From Fomitopsis serialis (taxonomy: Eukaryota; Basidiomycota; Agaricomycetes; Polyporales; Fomitopsidaceae), in the NCBI RefSeq assembly GCF_022376445.1, contig NW_025955209.1:1-57675 (forward strand): a stretch of DNA of 57,675 nt, given 5' to 3'. The notes under the pieces were generated by a model. The model searched no databases. It had not been told where the DNA came from and saw only the letters and a program-made list of their open reading frames with translations. Shown in pieces: positions 20,782 to 33,600 of the stretch. Position 1 is the stretch's first letter. The number at the start of each line of letters is the position of its first letter. The translations under genes were made by a program, and so were the position numbers.

Positions 20782-23107
20782 ATGGACTCGGATGACGAAC
20801 GGCTACTGCAAGAGGAGGAGGCAGAATTTGCGCGAAACGCATTTGAGCTTCGTGAGTGGGTGCTCCTTTGTGCAAACGCGGCCGGACGCGTGCTGACCTC
20901 GTGCGACTCGTGATCCCGTCCGGGTTGGGACCGGATACAGCGCAGCGACCGCCGGTGTGGATCAGGACCTATGAGCGGGAAGAGTTCGCTATACGGCGCG
21001 AGTATGTGTTCCGCACAACAGATGCGAAGGAACAAGGCATCCCGTTAGACAGCAGCGGCGACATCCGGGGGATGTGGCGTATCCGTCGGCTGTGGACTAG
21101 CGTCGCTGGGTTCTACGAGGTATGTGTCTCGCTTCCTTACGCGTATACCGTTTGTGCTGACGGTCAGCCATCCTGTCCCGATGCGTAGGGCAAGTTGGAC
21201 CTTGCGGGGCGGAGCGAGAGGCGTTGGTACTCGCTAAAGAGACGGTTTGACCGATTTATGGTGGACTTGGCGTCTCTACGCACATATATACTCACGCGCC
21301 CGCCGACGGTGCTGGATGGCAGCTGCGAAGCGTTACTGCTCATCGTCTCGTCGCCCTCCGCCCTTAACGACTTCAAGCACAAGTACAAGCTAGGCTACGT
21401 CGACCTCCCGGAAATCCTCGCAATACCTGGTGAATGCTCTCCATTCCGTGCTGTACAGGGACGTGTGCATGCTAATCCACGCCTTGTAACCAGAGATGAT
21501 GGACGCCTTGTATCCCGGCTGTCCCAAAGCTGTGATTCAGAAGCTATTTCTGACAGACCTCCCTCCGGAACTGCTGCTCTACATCTTTGAGCTTGCTCAC
21601 ATCGACGATGCGCGCGCGCTCGGTGCCACTTGCCACGCCCTCAACGACCTGTCGTTGCCCTACATATACCAAGTATGTTCGTTCTGTAGCTCATATCACT
21701 TCCCTGATTGGAACCATTCTACAGACACGGCGCCTGGTGCTACATGTAGACCCGACCTATCTCGAGAAGGCGTTGGAGGAATTCTCAGATATGGACAGGC
21801 GCTATCTGACTCATCTCAGTGCACGAATGCGCACGAACCTCCTCGCAGATTTCGGCTTCCTCCTCGCGCGCGATGACATCCTCAAGCGCGTCGAGCACCT
21901 GGTCATCCAGAGCCTCTGGACGCCTAACTTGGCGTCCGCGGCGGGCTTCAATGCCCGACGCGAGGCGCATAGTACATTCTTCTCGCCGATATGGAAGCAG
22001 ATCGAGGCTACCTTGTCCGCCGTGACGAACCTGCGCGAGTTCAATATCGAGAAGATCGTTATCACGCAGAACATGATCCATGCGATAGCGTCGTTGCGCG
22101 GGCTACAGACACTCAGCATACATAACTGCCCTGTCTACCAGGTCGCGCCATGGGAGATGCCCCCCACCCTCTCGACCGTAGTGAACCTGATTTTATTCCC
22201 GCAGAATGTCCCAGGCGCAGAGATGCTCGAGATGATCGGGCTGGTCCCCAACGTCCGCTCGCTCACTGTCACGGGCCTCCCAAGGTGGCCCTGCACGCTT
22301 CCGATCGACGACTTCCGCAGACAGTGCAACCCTTTCCGCGTCGTGGAGCGGGTCAACTTCAGCCACATCGACAATGAGGATGTCTTTTTGCTGTTCAACT
22401 GGATCCGCGAGGCCGCCGTCACCGCAGAGCACGGCCTGCGGATCACGCACCTCCGACTCGAGCTCAAGTACGGCCTGCAGAGGGATGAAGTCTTCCAGCT
22501 TATCGGCGCGCTGGAGGGCGCACCGCTCCGGACGCTCGCCCTCGAGGGCATCTCGTACGTCGAGGCGGACCTTTTCACGCACCTCGCGGAGGCGTTCCCG
22601 AACCTCAGCGCGTTGACGCTTATCCACCGGCAGAACACGCCGCAGAGGGCGAGCAGGCCGAGTCGGTGGCCCGACGCGACGTGGGAATACGCGGCGCGGC
22701 TCGCAGCGTTCCCTTGCCTGCGACACTTCATGTGGAACTTCGACCTGCGGCCGCTGCAGTGCAGCACAACGTTCGACCTGCCGTACGCGGAGGCAGGCTA
22801 TCCTGCGACGACGGGGCAGGAGCTGTACAGGCACTTTGAGGAGAACTGCTTCGAGACAGCGTGGGACATCCTGCCGCGGCTGTTCTGCGCGTACTGCCCG
22901 ACGCTCGAGGCGCTCATCTTCTCAATGCTGGACGTAGTGTTGCTGGAGTTCACGATGGCGCGGTCTAAGGCGGGTAAGCTGGTCGTGCAGGTGAACGGGG
23001 AGCCCGGGCATAGTGATCTGTGTGTCAGTAACAACCCGATCTGGCCAACGAACACGAGCTTTGAGAATCCGTGGCATGTTCGGGGACGTCCGCTGCAAAG
23101 ACCATGA
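20782..23107 (+). CDS. F-box protein with leucine-rich-repeat-like body
   Basis: Five exons: 20782-20851, 20941-21119, 21189-21429, 21494-21672, 21725-23107, giving 683 residues. Basidiomycete F-box proteins recruit substrates to SCF ubiquitin ligases, and families are large. The F-box core is LTDLPPELLLYIFELAHIDD followed by ALGATCHALNDLSLPYIYQ, encoded in exon 4. The large last exon has irregular leucine-rich repeats (LREFNIEKIVITQNMIHAIA, LRTLALEGISYVEADLF). The N-terminal 190 residues before the F-box are unusual: a short acidic start (MDSDDERLLQEEEAEFARN) and a basic, Trp-containing region without recognised domain. All phases agree. The first exon and first intron are the least certain parts; the protein could start later. 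Confidence 0.85.
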
Positions 23108-23871
23108 ACCTGAAGCATCAGGAGACGACACGGACTATGGAGGTTGTTTGACTTATATACTCATGATCAGTGCCGACCCTTGACATGTACTTACTATTGG
23201 ATCTCTGCTCTGTTAACGTTACTACTGTATCTCACTCGTGATACGCCTCGATCTGTAACATACGCATAAACTTAATCACTGAGCATACTCCCGACCGTGC
23301 TCTATGATGGCGATATGATGGTGCCAATAATCCGAAGGGACAATACTATATACCAACAATCTATTAGTACAACAACACATAGTAAGTTACTCGAAACGTG
23401 ATAGAAAGCGGACACACCGGGGCCTGTTTTCAGTCGAACGCAATCTCCCAGTCACACTGACAGAGATAATCGCGCATATCAACATGGTATTAACGCACCC
23501 GGGCCAGAGGCGTAACTTAACCTCTGCAAGTCTGACCAAACTCATCATGATGGCTACTACATGAGATTGCATACGGTCCTTGGTGCTGTACAACGCGAGT
23601 CCTTGAGCTGCACTGCGTACCGTGACGATTGCCACTGGCTGCGCAAATCTTACTGATCCCCCCAAGTCGATGATTGATGATGGATTCAACGGCTGCCAGC
23701 ACGACTCCGAATCCTTCGTACAACACTAGCAGCTATAGAGACGTGAGACCAAAGTTTAATGCTACCTCAGCATGCAAAGTGAACTCACTACAGTCGGCGC
23801 AACGTCACAAAGCAGGTCCATCAGACTCTGCAGAATTCGTCGATCTACGCCCGTCGCGCAAATGTTCAGAA
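23108..23871. other. Gap between convergent F-box and MYND genes
   Basis: This gap contains the first of two direct repeats flanking MYND copy 2 (23316-23418). Small minus-strand frames between 23387 and 23730 have no motif. No gene is supported. Confidence 0.5.
23316..23418 (+). repeat. Direct repeat A flanking MYND copy 2
   Basis: About 100 bases starting TGATGGTGCCAATAAT and ending AAGCGGACACACC match 26040-26131 in the same orientation, at roughly 80 percent identity by eye, with small indels in the middle. The two repeats bracket the MYND copy 2 gene and its upstream region, a span of 2.6 kb. Confidence 0.8.
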
Positions 23872-25641
23872 TTACAAACGTGCGAGGAAACGACGTGCAT
23901 GGACGTACTCCGAGCCCTGCAGCAACCGTTCTTGCGCAGGTTTGATGACCTCATTGAGAGTAGTTGAGTAGATCCTCTGCGATCGCAACATCTGCAGCGG
24001 ATGGTCTCCTCTCTTGCATGCATCCTTGTGCGCCCGCCAATGTGCTTTCTGGCACGGCGCCCCGCAGTAATATATCTATGCTACCAGATGAGCAAACGTA
24101 GAACCACACATCCACGAAATCTACGAACCCTCTGACAACCGTGGCAGCGTTTCATCTTGAGCCCCGGACGCTCTACCGTCGTACACCCGGACGCTTCACA
24201 TCTCTTCCAGAGGGGTTGGAAAAGGGGATCCAGCTTGGCCGCCCGTTCGATCGTGAGTACACTCCGAGTGTCTTGGCCGGATGCGATGTAATCGTCGACA
24301 CGATCATTCCAACCGGAGCTGTAGTACTTGCCTGCAGCCCTCGGATGCCATTCCCCCTCCGGCCTAAAGATGTCTAACCTGTCAGACAGATATGGATTTT
24401 TCGGCATGGAGCACTGACATAGGCAAAAATTCAAACTGGATCACCGCACACCGGAAAGCTGGGTCAGCTTTCTCGACGCTTTCGGTGTCGTTATGCTCGA
24501 CGGCCATGAGCACGAGCTCTGAGGACTTCTTCTTTCCCGTGTCTGGCCATTTCGCGGACATCGCCGTGTTCATAGTGACAAACGAGATGTACTTTGCTGT
24601 ATGCCCGTCGGCTTCCATCATGCGCTGGGTGACTTTCATACGCCCCCGTTCCTCGTCCCATCTCTCCACCAGTTCGACACTTCTGAGCTTGCAGCAGTTC
24701 GCATATGTCTTCGTCGACCTGCAAATGCATGCGAACGTAGGAGGATATGGGTGGTCGCCCGATCCGTGACATTCGGAGAGTGGTTTTCCCGAGAAGCATG
24801 GGCATTTACGCGGTGGTCGCGCCGGTGGTTCCGTCCTCGATGCCAAACGCGCTACCAGCTCTTTGCAAGCTGATGCTCTCGCGGGATCGACTGCCGAAGT
24901 ATCCAACGTCTCAATCAGGGGACTCATTTTTTCGGAGCAGGCGCGAATAAGTCCAGGAGCGGTCCCGTGGAGAGCAAACAGATCAAGTAGTTCTAAGTCT
25001 AGATTTGCCCAAGCAAGGTGGAAGGGAACGCGACACGGCTCCTTGTAAGGGACGAGATTGACATCGGCGTGCTGCTCGACTAGAATCTTCACCATGTGTC
25101 GCAACCGAGAAATAGAGGATATGACGAGGCTTTCGTCCTCGGTCCGACCGAGGCGCTGTCGCCCGGCCACTTCTTGTGAGAAACCAAGCAACTCTTGCAT
25201 GGCGCACGACAGCGGTGTCTGCCCCTTGACGTCCCTACGGTTGACGTCGGCCCCAAGACGTATGCATTCGTATACGAACGGCACGTCACAGATCCGCACG
25301 GCGAGGTGGAGGTATGTACTCCCACTCCCATTGGGCATGATCTGCGGGAGGGACCAATCGGTGTTGTTGTGACCAGCCCATGATTCGTCAATTGTCGAAT
25401 ACGGATCCTCTAGTGCGAGGACGTAGTGTCGTAGTATCAAGTGACGCATAGGGAACACCCTGGCATCTTGCTCATCGTGCCCGAAAATTGCCGACCGCTC
25501 GGAGTAGAAGGGTGGATCGACTTGAAGTTTGAGTTCGTCGAGCAGGGCCTGTGGTAAGCACACTGGTAAGTTTGTTTTCGGCATAATTGAAAGTGGAAGC
25601 CAATCGGCGTTGATTGCGGGGAGTTGCTGCAGCGAAGACAT
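23872..25641 (-). CDS. Ankyrin / SEC-C-like / MYND zinc-finger protein, copy 2
   Basis: Minus-strand exons 25641-24452, 24363-24129, 24075-23872 encode 542 residues with the architecture of copy 1. Ankyrin-like repeats include ADVNRRDVKGQTPLSCAM. The SEC-C-like segments are CPCFSGKPLSECHG and CICRSTKTYANCCK. The MYND finger runs CEASGC, CHGCQR, IYYCGAPCQKAHWRAHKDAC. Every zinc ligand expected for MYND is present, so this is the best preserved copy. The first intron is 88 bases with donor GTGTGC and acceptor CTTTAG; the second acceptor is CATAG. The gene converges on the F-box gene and lies between two direct repeats. Confidence 0.85.
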
Positions 25642-26166
25642 GGGACGAAAGTACAAGACTCGAGCTCGCAGTGGTGGTGGTGGTTCGATAATAAGCGCAG
25701 AAGTGCAGAAGTAGTAAGTACTGGTACCGGATATGGATGATGGTGAGCGGCCGGCGGCCCGAGTACTCCACTGGCGTAGCCTCGGTAGGATTCTTGAGTC
25801 TCCTCGATTCAGTGCATTCACAGTCAACTTGCGCTACGGATCTCTTGCACTTGATTAGGTCAGTTTTAGCCTGGAAGACTTCAGTACGACAGAGTTAGGC
25901 TAGATACAAGCCGCCTCCTCAACGTGGTACTTCGTGCTCCGGCTCACTTGGCTGCAATGCGGCGACCCCAGATTTCTGACAGACGCGTTGTATGCAGTTC
26001 ATGACATTGGTACGTCACAACGAACCACGCGATGTTCTATCATGGTGCCAATAATTCAGAGGGACAACATCAACAATCCATAGTCCAACAACATAATAAG
26101 TTACTCGAAATGCGATACAAAGCGGACACACCTAGAGCCTCGTAACACCAAAAGACCGGGATCGGT
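25642..26166. other. Upstream region of MYND copy 2
   Basis: About 250 bases next to the start codon match the region before copy 1. Beyond that lies direct repeat B. No additional gene is seen. Confidence 0.5.
26040..26131 (+). repeat. Direct repeat B flanking MYND copy 2
   Basis: The partner of 23316-23418, in the same orientation. It ends only 36 bases from the stop codon of the phosphatase gene. Confidence 0.8.
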
Positions 26167-27670
26167 TCACGGTGCATGGATGGCACCTCGGATTTCCCGC
26201 TCGTCGTTAGCGAGGACCTCACGTCGGCCGGGATACAACGCCGTGACTACTTCGCGCTCATGCCATCGAGTATCAGAGGGCGAGGTCGAATCCGAGTGGG
26301 ATAGCGGAGTGAGCGTATACTCGATAGAGAGCGCGGAGAGCACGCCGCCATACGCATGTGAGATACCTGGGCAGCAGGTCGATATCAGTGCTGTCGATCA
26401 GTACACACAATGGGCAACTTACCAGTGTCGATGATGATAATCTTTCCGCCACATCTCGAGGTGATATGCTACGCGCGTACCTCAGTTCTTGTCCGTACGC
26501 CTTGCATGGAATACAGCTTACCTCAAAATCCGGCGTATGGCCCATGACCATTCTCCGTGTGCCCGTCCTTCTCAGGACGTCATCCACCAGGCTGCACACC
26601 TTGTGCTCCGAGTCCAGTGCCCATCCGCGATACCACAGTGGCCCATCGCCGCCATACAGCTCTCTCTCCGCGTGCGTTGCATCCGGGGGAAGGCCTGTAT
26701 ACGGATGCGGCGGCGAGGGTGGCGGAGGCGGGTGCGAGTGGATCTTCCGGAGGAGACCCGCGCCCAGTTCGTTAATGCGCGACGGGAACGGGGTGAGGTC
26801 GTGGTAGGTCGGCGAGAGACCGCCGTGCACGAAGGACAGGGCGGCGTGCGAGAGGACGTTGGTGGACGTGGAGGAGACGTAGTCGGTGTTGGGCGGCCCG
26901 AGGGAGGGGTGCAGAGGTAGGCGGGAGGTTACGGTGTAGTTTGCTGCCCAAGACTTGCCGATGCGACCGGTGGAGAGCATCCGCTGGCGCGCCGCGACGC
27001 CGCCGAAGGTATCGATTTCGGAGGGACGGACGTATCTATTGTGCAGTTTCAGGGTGCGCCTAGTGCTATGATGAAGACGTCTCACCTCCAGTCACCTGTG
27101 CGCAGACAGTGAGCCTCGCATAGTGTATGAACAGGGACCCACGTACCAATAACGTTCATCCACTCATGGTTACCTAGGTGCGACAGGACCGTGCCGCCCA
27201 CGGCATGAGCCTGCTCGCGAAGCTTGTCCATCCACAAGTACAGCTTAATGGTGTCATCTCCTCTGCGAGCAAACACATGAGCTCTCGAATCTACCCGTGC
27301 AGTCATTTCATTTCATAGCTCACCGGTCGATGATGTCGCCCGTCTGCACGAAGAAGTCAACTTCGCCCGACCAGTCGCCATTTCCATCGACCACTCCCGC
27401 CATCTGAAGCACCTTCTGCGCGTTCGGCATGTCGCCGTGGAGGTCGCCCACCGCAACGATGCGCCTAGTGAACGGCCGCACATCGTGCTTCCCATCGTAG
27501 GGTGCTTTCTGGCCGTGCTGCGACGGGGCTGTTAGGTCGAGATGCTTGCCTATATACCACGAGACGGGAAACTTCGCGGCAGACTTAAACAGGTGGATTG
27601 GCGGAGGGAATACGAGGAAGAGTGCCACTATGGGCGTCATCATTGTGAGCCAGATGATTAGCCGTGGCAT
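26167..27670 (-). CDS. Calcineurin-like metallophosphatase (SLP/PPP type)
   Basis: Six exons on the minus strand: 27670-27324, 27262-27147, 27095-27086, 27035-26522, 26468-26423, 26366-26167, giving 410 residues. The N-terminus is a hydrophobic membrane anchor or signal (IIWLTMMTPIVALFLVFPPP), so the enzyme probably faces the secretory lumen. All metal and phosphate motifs of the PPP fold are present in order: VAVGDLHGD, QTGDIIDRGDD, LGNHEWMN, FVHGGLSP and MVMGHTPDF. This is the pattern of Shewanella-like protein phosphatases and related enzymes. The third exon is only 10 bases and completes the conserved GDWRYV stretch; without it neither frame nor motif is restored. The substrate is unknown. 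Confidence 0.92.
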
Positions 27671-27936
27671 GGCGGGCGGATGCTACTAGCGAGTGCACCT
27701 AGACGGAGATGGACGAAGGAAGAGTCCTGAGCGTCGCGCACCCCAAGTCCGAGTCGATCAGGTCGCGTCTCAGGCGCGCACGCGCTTCTTGCCTCCGCCC
27801 GCCATCCTCCCGCCGGAGGAGCAGTCATCCTCATTCCCGAGCCGCTCGTGCACTGGACGAGGTGAGCAAACCCAAAAGATGCACAGAGGAGTAACCTACC
27901 ATTCATGTACAGTGTCATTCTGCTGCCGAAAGTGCA

Positions 27937-28940
27937 ATGCGTTCAACTCCGGTGCAGACTCGGTCACGCCGCGCCCGAGAAAACCGCGCACCTGGGACAA
28001 CCGACGCGCCCCGAGTCTCCGATAAAAGTACGAAGGACGTGTCTGCATCTGCAAGCACCCTCATGCTGCGCGACCTCAATTCGTCTCGCAACGATTCAGA
28101 CACTATGTCGACGGGCATTTTGGACCAAAAAACGTCGGTTCATTTGCGTCGGAGGGGCGCTGAAGGCGCGGCGGATCCGGAGCCAACGACGCGAAAGGAG
28201 CCTCGTATTCCTCGAACGAAGCCCTACGTACTTGTGCCCTCACTGCCAGAGCTGCGTCCGCCTACGACCACGCGTCTGCAGGACCTAGCCGTGGATAAAT
28301 ACTCCGGCTCTACGGCAACCAGCCAGCGAATGTCGTACGTGCTCATATTTGATGTAAACATGTCCCCTGATGTACCGTGTCACCATGCAGGCATAGTGTC
28401 CGTCCACCGTTGGAGGCAGAAGAGCTCATGGCTGTTACTTCTGGTCCTGTTGACCCATCGCCAGTCCCATCGGATGAACTCCCTAGTCAGACCGTTCTTC
28501 CGGACATCCCTTTCATCGACTTTCGCCCCAGGCGGCGCAGGCGATCGAGCGTGTCCTCCCGGCCCCTTCTTCCCGAACACATCCCTGCAGCTGAGCTCAA
28601 GCTCGCTGTGAACCCTGGCATCGCTCCTCAAGGCATCCTACTCGCTGGCGATCGCTTGTCGTACGTTCCTCCCGGGCACCTCAAGTTCGCGCCCTCTCCT
28701 GTGCGCGAGTCGGTACCCTCGGCGGCGGCACCCAGCTCTATCTTGGAGTCGATCAAGACTGAAGAAACTGATGCTGGTCTACCTTGCCCACTGGTTACTG
28801 GGACGGCACCTCCTGACAATCACTCGATCTTGCGGTCGGCATCCCTCGGCTTCTTCTGCGGAACTATACTGTCCACTTTCTGTCTCGTTCTCTTGGCTGT
28901 TGTGTGGTCTGTCTTTGTTGTGGTGTTCACTGATGTGTGA
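27937..28940 (+). CDS. Unknown protein with C-terminal membrane anchor
   Basis: Two exons (27937-28334, 28391-28940) encode 315 residues. I do not recognise the family. The N-terminal two thirds are polar, with basic and Pro-rich stretches (RIPRTKPYVLVPSLPELRPP, DFRPRRRRRSSVSSRPLLP). The last 35 residues form one strong hydrophobic segment (FFCGTILSTFCLVLLAVVWS) and end in FTDV, so a tail-anchored topology is likely. The intron phase is correct. The gene is divergent from the phosphatase with 266 bases between starts, and convergent with the peroxidase gene. An upstream start cannot be excluded. Confidence 0.7.
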
Positions 28941-29171
28941 TTGGCATGCATGTATTGTAGAAGCAACCTGTTTGTGAAAAGCCAAGTGTACTTTGTACAC
29001 CTTTGTGATAATTGTCTTAATGTCTTGCGGATGAAGATCGCAGAGTCCTGAGCACAGAACAACAACCATTTTCTGACTAAACAAGTATTGTACAGCTTTA
29101 AAGCATTACATCTTCGCTCGCACAGCACTACCGGAGGTACCATCACTCGAAGGAGCCAGCAATCCACCGAG

Positions 29172-30104
29172 TCACAAGAGCTTCGCGATCTCTGCGTCGA
29201 TAGCTTCGGGCGTGGTGGTGGACGCCCAGCGGCCGACGACCTTCCCCTCCTTATCCACCAGGAACTTCTCGAAATTCCACTGTGCCGCAGACCGTCCGCC
29301 GTCAGCCGCCGTCCTCGGACGTCGAGGCACAGAGACGCACCTTGATCCTGGTCATGCCGAGCAGCCCGGCCTTCTGGCTCTTGAGCCACTTGAAGACTTC
29401 GTTCGTGTTGTCGCCGTTCACGTCCGTCTTCTTCGTGAGCGGGAAGGACACGCCGTGGTTGAGCGTGCAGAACTCGGCGATCTTCTCGTCGTTCTCCGGT
29501 TCCTGCCCGCCGAACTGGTGGCGCGTTGGGCGATGAGGGGGCTGTATACCGCCGTGTCAGAGGAGAGACTCACCTGGTTGCAAGGGAAGCCAACGAGGAC
29601 GAAGTCCTTCTCCTTGTATTTGTCCCAGAGAGCCTGGAGACCTGAGATGCATGCAACGTTACCTCTCGCGTAGGCCTCTCGGAGCAGCGGTGACTCACCC
29701 TTGTACTGGGGCGTGAAGCCGCTGTTCATCGACATCGCATGTCACCCTCTCGTTCGGTGATCGGAGCGCGTATGCACGCACCACTTCGAAGCCGTGTTCA
29801 CGATCAGGACGACCTTGCCCTTCAGCTCGGCGAAGTCGAGAGTCTTTCCTCCGGGGAGTTCAGCCTTGAGGTCGTAGAACGACGTCATCTCTGCGAGAGT
29901 GTTATGAGAGTCGGCTCGTGAAGTTGTTGTTACGAAGCTCCGGGGTCGGTCTGCGCTCACGACCGGTCTTCTGGCGATTCGCGAGGATACGAGAGAGTAA
30001 GCCCGTAGGGAGGACAACGAGCTGGGCAGAGAGCTGATTACAAGGGGCCGTCGAGGCAACCGAAGTGTGGGGGGAAGTAAGTTCGAATTCCGGATGGCGA
30101 GCAT
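29172..30104 (-). CDS. Glutathione peroxidase (thioredoxin-type, Cys form)
   Basis: The core protein starts at 29888 with exons 29888-29782, 29721-29699, 29641-29574, 29514-29341, 29279-29172 and has 159 residues, the standard fungal size. It reduces hydroperoxides, in fungi normally with thioredoxin. Visible are [15 protein letters not shown] (peroxidatic Cys split by an intron, TG|C), GFPCNQFGGQEP and [19 protein letters not shown]. The active site is Cys, not selenocysteine. The frame stays open upstream to an ATG at 30104, which would add 72 residues with a mitochondrial presequence-like composition (many Arg and Ser, no Asp or Glu in the first 40). Within that extension lies an intron-like segment (GTGAGC...CTCGCAG, ending at 29891), so two protein forms are possible. 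Confidence 0.92.
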
Positions 30105-30656
30105 CTCAGCACGGCGGATGCATACGGTACATAAGTAGCTGCTTAGTAGTATAGCGACGGAGCATGTGCCAGGGCAGTTGCTGGGCAGAGTAAGTAGACA
30201 ATTCTTTCAGCCCCGCGCGCTCCGGATATTTACCCGCGATAAGTAGCGACGTCTCGACCCCCAGACTGAGACTGTCTTCAAACCTTCATACCTCAGGATA
30301 TCCTTGCCTGACCGTCGACCTGGATTGCACGCAAAAGTATCAATATTGTGACCTTCTGACAGCCACCGGACAACTTTTGGGTGTCATCTCCGCACGAGAG
30401 CGCCTTGTCTTGACCGTTGAGCTTGAGGCGCTGTTGTCAGCATACAGATTGGCTCATTCCTGCTCGTATTGCACAATCAGGCGAGCTCGAGGGTCCTGCA
30501 CGACGGGTATGTCAAAATGTCTACCAACCCCCACGCCGCTCTCGCCACCCATTCCCCAGATACCCGACGAGGAGCTGACCGTTCGAACCGCTTTGTTGAA
30601 TACCAATTCATACGTTCTACACACAACTGACGCTTGATAGAATATATTGCAAGGCA
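30105..30656. other. Intergenic, no gene seen
   Basis: This gap lies between the start of the peroxidase gene and the end of TERT. A plus-strand frame at 30377-30637 has no recognised motif. Confidence 0.45.
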
Positions 30657-33600
30657 TTAGAAAGAAAGCAAGCTCAAAGTCGTGAGGCCATCCTTCACGA
30701 TGCCTCTGAAGCTCTTGCGAAGGCGACGGTTTCGAGGCCGCGATAATTCGAGATGCAGCCATTTGATTAGTCGGCAGTATATCTTTGGTTTCCGCGAGAG
30801 GACCGTGTGGAACGCGTGGGTCCCAAGCCTACCAGGAATCGCGGTCAGGTGGGAAGGCAGCGGCGGGGTAGCAGGGCGTAAGCGTACCATACGACTTGAT
30901 CTTGCTGGAGGTCACAGCGTCCAGAGGAGGCTTTGGCGACCTTGTTTGATGACTTGTTCCGCATTGTAGCAAACGTATATCTGATCATCTGCTGTATCGT
31001 ATCTGCAAGCGCACCGCGTTAGTGCTCGATCGCAGTCACTGCCTGTAATCACGTACTACGGAGGAAAGCGACGTTCTTCATGACACGCGAACCCCACGAG
31101 CGAAGGTAGTAGTGCATCTTCATGGCGGAGAGCAGGAAGTTCTGGTAGATGTTGAGATGTACTGTGTGCCGGGAGTTCAGGCCGACGTCGGTGAAGAGGA
31201 TGTGGCTCTTAGCCTTGGTCAGTCTGCGAGAAGGTGAGCAGTTCGATCTGAGGAGGGCTAGACCATGCGGAACGTACTGCATCATCTTGTGGACAAAGGT
31301 AACGCCTGGGCGTCGTCCGCGCTCTACTGTCAACGAATCCTGGAGATCTGATGATATACTTATGAAATAGCCCGCAGTTTAGGCTAGCAAACACCTACAT
31401 GTCTCATGGTAGCGAGTATAATCTGCTGAGACGGACAGGTCGGTCATATTGATCATGAAGCCGCACCAAGGAAAGCCTGTGGGGGCATAAGCCGAGGGCG
31501 TCGCCGTAAACGGACGCGGGCTCACTCTTTTGCTGAGGGTCGGTAATGTTAATGTCAGGGTCATAGTCGAAATTCGTTAATGTCTTCTCCTTCGATATGA
31601 AGCACCCATACTCTGGATGACCTTAGAATGATATGAGCCTACATCAGTAGACAGCGATCACGAACATACCTTGGATCATCATGCCTAAAAAGCGCCTCGC
31701 ACGCAGTAGATCGGTCGTGAGAAACAGGTAGTCGTCGACGAGTCTCAGTAGGAGCTGAAGAGACATGGCTAAGCTTCCGCAAGTAACGCGCAAAAAGGAT
31801 ACTCACGCTATGGACATCGTCTGTGAACTTGAAGTGTTTTCGCTCCAGATCACCGTAAAAGAACGAGCACAGCAAAGTAGATAGCACGGATCCCTGGGGA
31901 ATACCAACCATCTGGCGGTAATAACAGTCTCCGATCTGGGATACATTCAGAATTGCGTTCGCTCGTGACTGCTCTGCTTCGACCTACCTTAACTATATTC
32001 TCAGTGATATGCTCCTCTAGTAGCGCCATGATGTCCTGCTTCTGCGCGAAAGGATACACCACCTGTTACGGGACGATCAGGTTCACTGCGCAACGACAAG
32101 AAAGAAATGCGCTTACCTGATCCACAAATATAGTGTGTCGAAGTGCCGCTGCCAGCTTCGCCGCAAAGTCAAGGAAGTGAGGATGGTCGTCTTCGGTGTA
32201 TCAGCGCCACAGAATTCGTCAATCGGGAAACAAGTAGCAGGTACCTTCTGGCTGAGCCTTCTTAGCATACTTGCGTCGCACTCTAGAGCCGACACAGTTC
32301 ACTTGGCCGTATCGTTGGATCAAATATCCGTCCTATCATGAGTGATTAACGATTTGCAGACGAAGATACCTGAACAAGTTCCGTACCTCTGATATCGCGT
32401 CCTTCAGGATCTCTAAAAGCTTGGACTGCTCAATGGTGTCGAAACAGGCCTGAACGTCAACCTTGACGAAGTACAGCTTCGGACTGCATAACAGAATGTG
32501 CGATCAATCGCCGACCTAAGATGAAGCCCAAATGACGCACAGCTTTCCATCAGTGCCATGCTCGAGTAGGCGGCTCTTGTAAGCCTTTAACTTCGTGTAA
32601 ACTTCGTTAGAGCCGAAAACAGACGCTCCTAGCAGCTGCGGTTGATTCTCCTGGTTTACCACGTTATTGAAAGGACGACCATCTAGAATGATTGGGATTA
32701 ACCTTCTCGTAGGTCAAGATTTGGAAGGCCGCTTGCAGTATCTGGTTGATGGATGGCTGGGGGCGATCTTTGCCATCCTATACGGACGCAGCGTGTTGGA
32801 TAAGCTACTAGTTATCAATATCCCAAATCTGCATGATGACGGACCTTTGTTGACACCTTACGTTTGCGCAAATTGACAATGGGTCGCACACCTGTCTCCT
32901 TCGGTAGGAGTCTCACGAAAGAGAAGCCAAGCTTCCTCTGTCGAAGGATCTCTTCCGCTTCGCGCTGTAGTCCAAGCCACGATCATGATCTGCTCTTCAG
33001 CTGGAGAGTGACGGGAAACGAACCTGCTCTATCCTCTGGAATGTCTCAGAGCTCAGCCTCTCGACGAGTGGGGTGCATAACGCGGACCAGTCATCCTGCC
33101 TGAAGTAGAGGACTCGTCTTCGAAACGCGGAGGATTCCGTCACATAAAACGTCGTCTACAGGTTGTTCAGTCCACCATACGTTCAATATAGCAGTATGCC
33201 TTACCCTGAGAAGCGGGATCAGGTATGAGTCAAAATACCAAAACAAGAACTCCTCGAGCAGCTCACGCCGCTTGATCGCGTCCGTGCGTGAAACTCGCAG
33301 TTGTGCGTTGTCTGGGGCGAGCCAGTCACATTCTGTGACGCTGAAGCCCTGCAGGATGTTGTGCAGCGTGGTAGTCTCGTATCGCCTAGACGTAATGAAC
33401 GTCTTGACATCTGGAGTGACATCAGCGTAGTCCGACGTGGTACTGCACTTGCTACTGACGCTCGTTGATCAGTCTGCGATTCTTCCGGCACCCCCACATA
33501 ATCCTCGGAATGACAGCGTCTGTGACGGAAGTCACGAAGCGATATACCTGTATCCCGATTGTCAGCGATCACAAGGAGACCAACGGCTCAAACTCCACCT

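Noticed and set aside
29698..29790. Selenocysteine glutathione peroxidase
   Set aside because: The active-site codon is TGC formed across an intron (TG|C), giving Cys as in other fungal enzymes.
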